From: Dasyornis broadbenti
Lineage: Eukaryota; Chordata; Aves; Passeriformes; Dasyornithidae
Reading direction: 5' to 3'
Length of the DNA stretch: 64,000 nucleotides
NCBI GenBank assembly: GCA_013397935.1
Contig: VZRN01001317.1
Location: forward strand, 186,001 to 250,000
Shown here: piece by piece, positions 22,194 through 33,600 of the stretch
Position numbering within the stretch: the stretch's first letter is position 1
Layout: every line of letters starts with the position of its first letter
The notes under the pieces: model-generated
Told to the model about the DNA's origin: nothing
Seen by the model: only the letters and a program-made list of their open reading frames with translations
Databases searched by the model: none
Program-made: the position numbers and the translations under genes

Positions 22194-24095
22194 TTAGTGA
22201 ACAGTCCGTTCCTTCTGCCGCTGGTAATCTGGGAGGGAGGGACAAGGAGAAGGCGGCCAGGGGGAATTACCCCAAATGTTAAGGAAAACACAGATTCCCA
22301 AGCTGAGGCAGCATTTGAGATCCTCTGGCTTTAAAAGTGCACTCCCAGCAGCCATTTCAAGTGATTTCAGGGCATTTAGAACAAAAGGTGTGTTTAAAAT
22401 CCTTTCCTCCCCTGCTCCATGTTTTTCTTCTCAATGGCCACTTCCCATTTTATGAAGAATCCTTGTCTGGCTTGACTTGTCCCTTTTTTTTAATCCCTTA
22501 AACTTTGGAACTTTGTGGGTGCAGAAGGAGAAGCTGGGAGTTAACCCAGTCCTTCACTCACAATTCAAACATCCTTAGGGAGGGACATCCACCACTGGCA
22601 CCTGTGGCAGAGCTCATTCCTGTGTTATTCAAGGATAATTAGCTACTTCTCCAGCTGTAAATTAACTTTTCCATTCCCCAACCATCCCACATTCCTGCTC
22701 TCCAAGTTTTTCCTATGTGGGCAGATGAAGCCAGTCGTCATTATCCTGATGTGGTGCCTGATCCCAAATCAACACTGTCTGTGACCCTGGGCTGCTAAGC
22801 TCGGGTGGAATTGGCAGGGATTTATTGAAGTTTGCTTCCCAAGGAGAATTCCAGGTGCCTGGATTGGGCACTTACTGTAGGGGAAGTACCGGACACGCAT
22901 CGTGATCTCCCGCGCTGTCTTCAGGATCTCCACAGCCTGGAAAACAAGGAAAGAAGATTCCATGGGTTCCATGCTGGGCTGAGAGGCTGGGAGGAGGTGG
23001 ATTCCCCATCCCAGCACTCACCTTGCTGTGCTCAATGTCCTGGAAATCCACATCGTTCACTGAGAGCACCTGGTCCCCCTCCTGCAGCCCAGCCCTGTGA
23101 GCGTCCGAGTCGGGAATCACCTGGGAAGGGAAAGCAGGGATGGCCGCAGTGGATCTCCCACAGCTGCCCTCCCACACGCCCCCGAGGAGCAATGCCAGGG
23201 ACTGGGAAGGGACCAGGAAGTGGTGCAGGATGTTCTGATGGCGTTGTGGTGAATCCCAGCCCTGAGCTCGGGGGAGGGTATGAGGCAGCCACAGCTTCCC
23301 TGCACACCCACCCGGCTCAGCAACTCCCACGGGAACAGGCAGGATCTGGGAGAGAATGGCACAAGGACAGACACACCTTGGAGATGAAGATTCCCAGCTG
23401 CGAGGCTTTTCCTCCCCGGATGTTGAAGCCCAGCTGTAAGAAAAACCAGCAGGGAAATGCAGTCACCAGGACCCTTTCCTTACCCCAGTTCTCTGGACTC
23501 TTCTCCCTGTCCAGGATCCTTCTCCCTGCTCTGTCTCCCGGATGGATCCAAGGTGGGGATCCAGTGCTCAGCCAGGCAGCAGCACCGGTCCCCCTCTCCA
23601 AACCCCTGGCACCGGGAACACCCGAGGTGTTCCCTGCTCCCATCCTTCAACAGCTCCACATCCCCAGATACCACATGGGGAGCAATCCCACCCTTTGCCC
23701 ACTGGTCTGGAATGTGCCAGCCTGCCCGCCCCAAGCCTGTCACAGCAGTTCCCTGTGCCAGGGACGCTGCCAGTCGGGAATATCTCAATCCCAGCACGCT
23801 TTTTGGCAGGAAACACTCTGGGAACTGCGGTCGGGAACGCGACACCGCGCCCAGGCATCGCCGGGCCGGCCCCGCCCGCCTCACCTGCGCCCCAGGAGGC
23901 TTCTTGAGGACGATGGTGCGGGGCAGGAACTGCGTGAGCTCGTTGTTGTAGTCGGGGTGATAGACGCGCTGCAGGGGACGCGCGGAGGCTCAGCCGGGGC
24001 CGGGCCGGGCACCCCTGCCCGGCGGGGCCTCGCGATCGNTCGTAGGGCGGCAGGAAAACCACCGGGAAGTCGTCGTAGGGTACCCGGCCCTCCAT
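22194..24095 (-). CDS. PDZD11: PDZ domain protein PDZD11 (PISP/AIPP1)
   Basis: Small single-PDZ adaptor known to bind C-termini of membrane transporters such as plasma-membrane Ca-ATPases and ATP7A, and PLEKHA proteins at junctions. Minus-strand coding exons, 5' to 3': 24095-24039 (start MEGRVPYDDFPVVFLPPY, broken by an N), 23968-23885 (RVYHPDYNNELTQFLPRT...), 23433-23377 (carboxylate loop LGFNIRGGKAS), 23120-23022 (VIPDSDAHRAGLQEGDQVLS...), 22936-22876 and 22228-22194, the last encoding the tail YQRQKERTVH and TAA. The carboxylate-binding loop LGFN is intact. About ten residues expected between FLPPY and RVYHPDY, plus the donor, are absent at a single N (24039), so the gene looks intact but the assembly is not. 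It is divergently paired with KIF4A. Confidence 0.93.
24039..24039. other. PDZD11: Single-N assembly gap in PDZD11 coding exon 1
   Basis: One N replaces the end of coding exon 1 and its donor site. Frame and family comparison imply at least 30 missing bases, so the N does not reflect gap size. Confidence 0.8.
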
Positions 24096-24666
24096 GCTGC
24101 CGCTCCGCCGCGGCCGGGACGCGCCCCCCGCGCGAAGCACCGGGCTGCGATTGGCCGCGGCCCGCCCCTCTCCCTGACGCACCCGCATGCGACTGGTTCC
24201 TGCCCTCCCGTCTCCCCGCCTCTCGCGCAGTCCCACCCCTCTCCCGTTGGCCTCGCCCCTGCCTGACGCAGCCGCATGCGATTGGCTGGGGTGCCGCCCC
24301 TCGGTGACGAACGGCTCCGCGATTGGCTGTGTCCCCGCCCTGCCTGACGCACCGCTCTGTGAGTGGCCGTGGCGGCGCGCGGCCCGGTTTGAACAGCGGC
24401 CGTTGCGGCGCCGCCATTGGAACGGGCAGCGGCGGTTTCAGGTCAGTTCCGCGGCCGCCCCGCGACACCGGGCAGGGCCAGGCCGGGCCCGCTCCAGCTC
24501 CACACCTGGCCCGGGGCTCCCGCTCCATCCCAGAGCCCCGGCAGGGCCGCTTCACCCCCGCTCCACCCCACACCCTGGGCAGGACCGCTCCATTCCCGCT
24601 CCCCCGGCAGAGCCGCCGCCCCTTGTCCCGGCCCGCCTCACAGCGCTCGTGTCCCGCAGGCTGGCG
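24096..24666. promoter_or_regulatory. Bidirectional PDZD11/KIF4A CpG-island promoter
   Basis: The two start codons face away from each other 571 bases apart. Degenerate units of about 40 bases carry inverted CCAAT boxes (ATTGG at 24150-24154, 24281-24285, 24322-24326; variants near 24188 and 24246) and TGACG half-sites (24175, 24264, 24305, 24345). A CHR element TTTGAA lies at 24388-24393, and another ATTGG at 24416-24420. Several CCAAT boxes plus a CHR is the usual arrangement of G2/M promoters controlled by NF-Y and DREAM/MuvB, fitting the mitotic role of KIF4A. A donor at 24441/24442 (cag|gtcagt) and the acceptor ending at 24659 define a likely non-coding first KIF4A exon. Confidence 0.72.
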
Positions 24667-27600
24667 ATGGTGCGGGAGGATGACAAGGGCATCCCGGTGC
24701 GGGTGGCGCTGCGCTGCCGGCCGCTGGTGCCCAAGGAGACCAGCGAGGGCTGCCAGATGTGCCTGTCCTTCGTACCCGGGGAGCCGCAGGTGAGGCTCGG
24801 GGGGTTCCCGGGGGTCCCGGAGCCCCGGCGCGGTTACCAGCGCTGCCCCGTCCCTCTCCTCTGCAGGTCGTAGTGGGCAATGACAAGGCCTTCACCTACG
24901 ACTACGTGTTCGACCCGTCCGTGGAGCAGGATGAGGTTTTCAACACAGCGGTGTCACCCCTGGTCCGAGGCATCTTCAAAGGTTTGTCCCAGATCTTGCC
25001 CGTTTGGAACTTGATCCTTTCCACAAAACGAGTGGGGTGTGTTCTCTGATGCCTTCTGGTTCCCGAGGCTGCCCGTGTAAAGCAGTTTTCAAGAAATGCC
25101 GGGATGGTTTGGGTTGGAAGGGACCTTAAAGCTCATCCAGTGCCACCGCTGCCATGGGCACCGACACCTTCCACTGTCCCAGGCTGCTCCAAGCCCCATC
25201 CAACCTGGCCTTGGACACTTCCAGGGATCCAGGGGCAGCCACAGCTGCTCTGGGCAGCCTGTGCCAGGGCCTGCTCTCTCGCTCTCTCTCTCTCTCTTTA
25301 AAAATAACACTGAATTGATAAACATCCTGTTCTAGGATGCTACAGTGGAGCTGGGATAGCAGAGAACTTGTGCTGTGTTTCTGTTTAGCTCTAAGAAAGC
25401 AGCAACCAGTTTTTTAAAAGAGCTGGAATAATCGTTTTATCTGTGTTTTTCAGAGTTTTCATTGACTGTTTTTTTTTCCTCAATGTTCCTGACTATGACC
25501 TGCGCTTAAAGCTGGTGTAAACTGATGATTCTCTGGAAGAGTGGTTTTCAAAAATGCAGCTTGTCCCCATGTGACTCATCTGAGTACTCTTTGTTCCCCC
25601 AGGGTACAATGCCACGGTCTTGGCATACGGACAGACGGGATCTGGGAAAACCTACTCCATGGGAGGCACCTACACTGCAAACCAGGAGTATGAGCCCAGC
25701 GTGGGGGTCATCCCCAGGGTCATCAAGCTGCTCTTTGAGGAGAAACAGCAAAGGCAGGATTGGGAATTCGTCCTCAAAGTTTCTTATCTAGAGGTAAAAT
25801 TTTGGTTTCTATCAAGTTAAGAATAAAGGGAGCTTTGAGGCCACCTTCTTCAGGTAACAGATATTGATTAAATCAACCCCTAAGGCTCCAGGAGGTTTTG
25901 TTAGGAACAGGATTCTGGTCCAAGGTATCTTTCTCTAAAGGTGAAATGAGGAGAATGTGAGGCCAAATTAGTCCTGATTTTAGCATAACTGCACCTTTCT
26001 TTGGCTGGTAACTCTGAGCTGCTCCTCTGCTGCTTCCAGATCTACAACGAGGACATCCTGGACCTGCTGTGCCCCTCCCGAGAGCGTTCCCAGATCAGCA
26101 TCCGGGAGGATCCCAAAGAAGGCATCAAGGTCTGCCCTGCTGGGTGTGGGAGCAGGAGGGGGCTGGGGACTGAAGGGTTTTATGTGTAATTTTTTATCAT
26201 CCCTAAAGCAGTGGGATGGGGTTCATCCCATGTGCTGGGAGCAGCTCAGGATGGATCCTCAGGGAAAGCACAACTTGCCAAGGAAAACATCCAGTCCCTC
26301 CTGCTCATCCCCTCTGTAGTTTGTGTCCTGGGAGCTGCCTCCCCACCACTCTGTCCACACAAATCCTCACCCCATCAGCCAGCTTTCCCCTTCCTGTGAC
26401 TGGCACAGCTCCCAGCTTTGTCTGGGATATCCATGGATTTGTCCCTGAAGCCCCGCTGGCTCTGGAGCAGGCAGAGGAACTTGGGGGATGTTTAGGAGTA
26501 GGTGATGTGATTCCATGTTCCTGAAGTGAAATTCAGAACCAGTTTTTCCTGGGAGGCTCCATTCCAGGCCTCTGGCTGGAGGTGACACTGATTTTTGGGA
26601 TGGGCTGACACAGTCTGAGGTGGAGGGAGATTTCTCTGATCCCAGGTGGGATGAAGAAGAAGCAGAGGACAAACAATATTTCTTCCCGGCCTACAGATTG
26701 TGGGGTTGACAGAAAGAAATGTCACCTGTGCCCAAGAGACCGTGTCCTGCCTGGAGCAGGGGAACAACTGCCGAACTGTGGGATCCACGGCCATGAATTC
26801 CCAGTCCTCCAGATCCCATGCCATCTTCACCATCTGCATTGATCAGAAGAAGAAAAATGACAAGTGAGTGTAATTGTGGAGCTGATAAAGAGTTACTTTC
26901 CCAAAATTTCTTTATCCTGGTCCTGAGCTGTGCACTTCAAGGCAGTTCAGTTTTTGGCTCTCTGAATTTCCAGCTCCTGGTCTGCACCTTTTCCAACTGG
27001 AAGTTTACCTGGGAGAGTAAAATAGTTTCTTTCTGCCCTAGGAACACCAGTTTTCACTGCAAGCTACACCTGGTGGATCTTGCTGGCTCTGAGAGACAAA
27101 AGAAGACCAAGGCTGAGGGAGACAGACTCAAAGAAGGTCTGTGGGCTGGAACTGCTGGAGTTTGGGTTTCTTCTCACTCTGGAGTTAATAAAAGAGCAGA
27201 GCACTTCTTTAGCACTTTAATCGGCTCTTTTAACCTTGTTAAAGTTTTAATAAGGGCAGGAAATGAGCAGTTTGGAGCTGTTGAGGTGGCACTGCTCACT
27301 GTGACTTTTGTCTGCAGGAATCAACATCAACAGAGGCCTCCTGTGCCTGGGGAATGTCATCAGTGCTCTGGGAGATGAGAATAAAAAGGGAGGGTTTGTC
27401 CCCTACAGAGACTCCAAGCTGACCAGGCTGCTGCAAGGTGAGAGACAGATGGTGACAAAGCCTAAATTTACAGGTGCTTTTTAAATAACAAAGCAGGAGA
27501 AAACCTCACAGCTCAGAGCTGCTGCTGCAAAAGGACTTATTTATTTAATTCCTCCCTGAAGCCAGACTTTTCCCGGACTCTTTATTTTAGCTTGCAAATG

Positions 27601-30600
27601 CAGCGAGATGAACTCAAAACGGGTCCTGCTCTCCTGTACTTTGTGTGACAGGAGGAAACAAGACCAATTCAGGGCATATTTTTGGTGGGGAGAAGGAAGA
27701 CTGGAAGTCTGGGAGCTGCGAGCTATTATTGTACCTTAATTATAGCAACTCCCTGGGTGATGCCACAGCCAGAATGAAGCTCAAACTGTCTGTGCCTTCC
27801 CTGGGATTTGTTTTGTGAATATCTGGTCTTTATATTTCAATAGCTGGGATTTGTGTTTTAATGCATTTTATTTAAATTATCCTTTAAGCTGGGCACAGCT
27901 TTAGTAATGAAATTACTGGGATTTTTATGGTGATTACATAATTTAGTACAAAAGCTCTTCAGTATTTCCCATGTCTGAAAGTACCTCATTAAAACATGGA
28001 TTGGGCTGAATTTGGGGCCCTTTTTTTCCCTGATCAGTAGCTTCAAGGAGCCAATTTGTGTAAAACCAAAAAAACCAAAGGATGAAGTTCCATGCAGCTT
28101 TGTGATCTGTTCTTACCCAATAATTCCTTAAATTGGAGAAAATTCTGGATGTTCATGGAGGTCTTGTTATCGTGGTGGAGAAGGGAGGGGAAAACCTGAA
28201 AGAACCAAGCCGGCAATGGCCTAAAGAAATTATTTGTTAGGGTAACAACTGGAGTGAACTCTTTGTTTTCAAAGCCTGACTTTGGCTTTCGAAAAACCAC
28301 TTTAATACAGAACTGAGTGGGCAGAGGAGAGAGTAATGAGTGGCACCAAAATCCAGGTATTTAATCTGCATTTTGGGGATGCACTCATGGGAATCCTTGA
28401 ATGATGATATTTCACCATCATTCTTGCTCTGACAGCTTTGATATTCCTTCTTTTCCTTCCCAGACTCGCTGGGTGGGAACAGCCACACGCTGATGATTGC
28501 CTGTGTGAGCCCAGCAGACTCCAACCTGGAGGAGACTCTGAACACTCTGCGTTACGCTGACAGGGCCAGGAAGATCAAAAACAAACCCATTGTCAACTTG
28601 GACCCGCAGGCAGCTGAGCTGCACCAGCTGAAGCAGCAGGTACTGGGGGATCCCCTCTCGTTCTGAGCTCAGCAAGCACCAAGGGAAGGCGCAACCACAC
28701 AAAATATGCAAAACACCCCTCAAGTGCATTGCTCTGTCTCTGGAGGTGGCTGGGAAGGGAGTACATGGGTATTTCTTGGAATTTTGCAGCAGCCTTAGAC
28801 AAGTGGTGATGCTGGTGTGGTTTAAATTCCTCTTCCACCCAACAACTCATTGCCTGGTGGGCTACAGGCACAGTTAGAAACGCAGAGATGGTTTGGTGCC
28901 TTCCTGGCATCTCCTGCCTGTGCCCAGCACAGTGGGAAGTGAAGAGTTTTCCCTGGGGTGATCCCAGAGGGAAGAGGAGAACCTTTTAGCTGAGGAGTAA
29001 ATGACTTGAAATACTGTAACAACACCACTCCTTTCCCCAGGCAGTGGTAAAAGGAGAATTATGGAGCAGGTGAGTCAGGAAGACCAAGGATCCATGGAGT
29101 TACAAGTTACATTTACAAGCAATCATTATTTGTCTTTGCAGGTCCAGCAGCTCCAGGTGCTGCTGATCCAGGCCCACGGAGGGACCCTGCCTGTGTCTCT
29201 CAAGTAAGATTTGTTATTAATACTCCATGGATCTGTATTTATCACACTCCAGAGAAGTCTCTGGATCTCCTTAGCTCTGGGCAATGCTGTGGAGTGAGGG
29301 GAGAACAAAGTGGTTGCTTTTTTTCCCCCCCTCTTTTTGTCATCCTCACTGGAATTCCCCGGGACATTTAGTTTTGCAGCAAACACCTGAATCAATACTT
29401 GTGTCTCAGACCCATCCGTCCCTCTTTTCCTCACCCCTCTACCCCTGAGTGTGGGGCAGCTCCACCGTCCTTAAAAGCACAGAATTTAGGACAGGGTTGG
29501 ATTGTGCGGGTGTTGTGTTCTGGGGGTGTTTCAAAGCCAAGTCCATGGAGTTCACAGCCTCTGTTTGGAGGATCTTGCTGTGTTTGTGGAAGTGTCCAAG
29601 GCCAGGCTGGGCAGAAGTTGGAGCAGCTTGGTCCTGTGGAAAGTGTCCCTGCCCATGGCAGGGGTGGGACTGGATGAGCTTTAAGACCCTTCCTACCCAA
29701 ACCATTCTGGGCCATTTATTGTAAATTGTTTAGGAAATAATAATTCTTTTGGAGGTGATTTCAGTGCTGTCCCAACGCCCTGGCCAGGCCATGCTCACAC
29801 ACAAACTGCTCCTTGCTGTTGCAGTGGTTTGGCCCCCTCAGAGAGCCTCCAGTCCCTGATGGAGAAGAACCAATCCCTGCAGGAGGAGAACCAGAAGCTG
29901 AGCCAGGGGCTGAGTGAGGCTGCTGGGCAAACAGCACAGATGCTGGAGAGGATCATCCTGGTAAGTCCAGTTATCCCAGGAGAGCTTTAAATTGCTGGGA
30001 ATGAAACAACAGCAGCTCCTGCATTTATGGCATGTTGGGAATCAATCTTTGATGTTCCTTTCACATTGATTCCAAATCAGTCAGAACCAAAAGTCTGCCA
30101 GAATCTGTGGTCATTTAGATCTGGGACTTCAGTGGGGAAAAGGAGACTGAATCTTTCAGCTTTTTAATATTTTAAATATTTAATTTTGATATTTTAAATA
30201 GCACTTGCACACTTTTGCTCTTCCTTCCCCACCCTGCTTTTTTCCTACTGCCTGCAGTGCCTATCCCTGAAAAAATGGTGTTAAATCCAAACTGGTGGCC
30301 CTGATCATGAAAGATCTTTTAAGTGCATTGATTTTTTTTTTTTTCTTTTTCTTTTTTTCCTTTCCCCCACTGCCAATCTTTTGCTGCAAATGAATGAGCT
30401 GATTTCTGGCTTCTTATCTCATACAATTGAATATAATTCTGATTTATCTTAGACAGAGCAAGAAAATGAGAAGATCAGTGCCAAACTAGAGCAGCTCCAG
30501 CACCACGCTGTGTAAGTATCCCCACGCCCTTCTCCTGGGGCAATGTCCTTGGGAATTAAATGTTTTTAGTGGGATAAACTGGATCCAGTCAGCTGGGCTT

Positions 30601-33600
30601 TGTTCATCCAGAGTTAATGCAGAGGTTGAGTGGGCAAAGTTGTTCCTCCCTGGCACAAATGTGCCATGGACTGTTCCCATGTTTCCAGGTGCAAGCTGGA
30701 TCTGCAGAAGCTGGTGGAGACTGTGGAAGATCAGGAATTAAAGGAAAATGTGGAGGTGATTCGGAACCTGCAGCAGGTGCTGGTTGAGCTGCAGGTAAGG
30801 CTGAGCCCAGGCAGGGGGGAATTGTGTCAACTTACTCAGGAAATGTGGGATTCCAGTCCAGAAACTTGCCTTGAGGAGCCCAGGAATTGAAGTGACTCTT
30901 GAGATCCACTTCAGAACTGTCCCGTTGTGCTTTAATGCTGCAGAAAGGCCACTTGTGCCGCTCCTGTGTGGGGGGGAAAAGGAGGAGTCTGCATGGAAGA
31001 ACCTGATATTGGAGATTAGCATGGATTTAGAATCCCTGAATTGGACGGAGTGTTGTAAACTTGGTGGTTTTTATGGACAACATAAATTGCAGGACCCAAC
31101 TTAAATAGAAACTTCCAGGCCTTCGTCTAATGGAGGAATTCCAGTTCTCCCTTGCTGGACATTCCCCTGTTCCCAGACTCCTTCCTCCTGTGAGGAGGCT
31201 CCCAGTGCCGGAGTTCACGGAAGATTTCAAGGAATGGCTTTTCCAACTAGACAAGGAGGAGTTTCCTCACTTTCCTAGAGGAGGAGGACAATGGTCTCCT
31301 TTGCAGAGAGGTTCGGGCCTGAGGAGACTCACATTGTGCTTTGTCACAATGTACCTACAGTCCATTATTTCCTTCATTTTACTTCATATTTCACCCAAAT
31401 TCTCTTCTCTCTGTCCAACAGAGTGAAAATGCTGCTACCACAGAAGCTGCTGCAGGGCTGCCAAACTCTGAACAGAATTCTCCAGGTGTAAGTGAGAGGC
31501 TCAGCAGTGCACATCTCACTGGGGCATGGTTTTATTTCCTTATCACTTTTATCTGTTCCCTCCTGCTAATTTTCTAACCCAAATGCTTGATAAATCATCA
31601 CTCTTGTCTGTGCTGTTTTAAACTCAATGTGTTCACAGTCAAAAACCTGTTCTCATTTCTGAATGCCTGAATTTTTAATTGAAAATGAATTTGAAATGCT
31701 CTGTAGAAACAGAGATCATGTGATTAAAGAGCTCTGGATTGGCCTTTCCTCATTGCTGTGTCTCTTGCAGGAAGCACAAGTGGGCCAGGAATCCAAGAGA
31801 GGCTCCAATGACTTCAGCACCCAGCACGCCCTGCGCCAGGCACAGCTCTCCAGGGAGCTGCTGGAGCTCAACAAAGCCCTGACTCTGAAAGAGGCCCTGG
31901 CCAAAAAAATGTCTCAAAATGATACTCAGCTGGGGCCCATTCAGTCCCAGTACCTGGTAAGGCTGAAATTTTCCCTGTTCAGTTTGTTTTCCCCAACTGC
32001 TGCCGGGGAGGGAAGGGGGATCTGTCATCAGGAGCACATCCTGATTCGGGTCTATTCCTTAAACTGAATCACTGCTCTCTTGGGCAGCTTTCCCTGCTGT
32101 GCTGGGATCTCCCATCTCTGAAATGATTCAGTCAGGGTGTGGTCAAAGTGACTCTGTGCCCACCAAAGCTCCAGATTGTGCTGGACCAGCCCTTGTGATA
32201 AGGTGGTTTATCAGCCTCCTGCAAAGGAATGGGGTTTTCCAAGGTTTCTCTGTCTTAAAGCTTTGCCTCGGGGTGTCTTTTCAAGGTTTTTATTTGGAGA
32301 TTTATTCCTCTTGTCCTTTCTAGACCAATATCAAGGATCTGGAATTGGAGGTCAGCAACTTGCAAAAGGAAAAGGAGGAACTGCTCCTTGCTCTGCACGT
32401 GGCAAAGAAGGACATGAACCAGGCCAAGTAAGAGGGCTCTGTCTGGAGCTCTGGGGGTTGTTAATGTGTCTGAAAATCCAATGGCTTGCACTTCCATGAT
32501 CTGTAGAAGCTCTTATTTGATGTAAAAGTATCCCTTTAATGTGCTAGGAGCTGCAGAGAAGTGTCCTGTGGGCTTTCAGCAGCAGTAAAAGTGACAGAGG
32601 TGACATTTTTCATGAGGTGTCTCTGAAGCTGGAGAGGATTTGTTGTGGTTTCTCCCCAGGCTGAGCGAACGGCGCCGGAAAAGGCTGCAGGAGCTGGAAG
32701 CCCAAATCTGTGAGCTCAAGAAGAAGCTGACTGAACAATCCAAGCTCCTGAAGCTGAAGGAATTCACAGAGAACACGGTGTCCAAACTGAACCAGGAGAT
32801 CAGGGTAACCATCCAATGGGCAGCTCTGATTTGAGCCAGTGTGGGCAAAGCAGCTCTTGGGCAGAGATCCCAGGCAGGAATCCACTTTTTCTTTAGTCAG
32901 ACGGAATATAGCAGTTTTTGGCAAGATTGTTTTGGCTAAATGACCACAATAGCCAGGTGACTACTGAGATTTGGGAGGAAAGTTAGTCCAAAGTATTTTT
33001 TGGCACTTCTAATTTATCACCTCAGTCAAATCATTTGACTCCACTTTGATTTCCCTAAACTGTGCCTGACTTGGTCTTCCCTTTATGCCTAAAAAAATCC
33101 CTGTTTTTTAGTACTTTGAGAGTGTTCTGAGTGGGAGAACACTAAGATTTCCCACCTGCCACTCCCCACACCTGGCAGGCATGGGGGGAATGGAAATTGA
33201 AGCTCCTCAGGATGTAAATCCTGGATAATCCTTCCAGCCCACCGGTATTTTTCAGGAAATGAAACAGCAAAGGGTGCAGCTGATGCGTCAGATGAAAGAA
33301 GACACCGAGAAGTTCAGGCAGTGGAAGCAACAGAAGGACAAGGAAGTGATCCAGCTGAAGGAAAAGGTGAGCAAACAAGCTCCTCACACTGTTCCTCGCT
33401 CCAAAGGGGTGCTGCAAGGTTTGTTTAACTGGGAAGCATCTGAGAAGCAGCTGGGAATGCTTTCAAAGAGGAGCTTGGCTCATGTGGCTGCCGCCCTTCA
33501 CCACCTGGACTTGCCCGTGGCTGGAGGTCTTCAAGCTCTCACCACAGCTGTGACTCAGCTCTAAAGCAGAAGGCAAAAATATTGTCAATATTTGAAGGAT

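Noticed and set aside
22832..24307. Plus-strand open frame of 491 codons antisense to PDZD11
   Set aside because: It runs across PDZD11 exons, introns and the N, has only GC-rich composition and shows no domain; the opposite strand carries well-conserved PDZ exons.
31486..31488. Alternative donor two bases upstream in the KIF4A exon ending at 31487
   Set aside because: A GT at 31486 exists, but only the donor at 31488 keeps phase with the exon starting at 31771.
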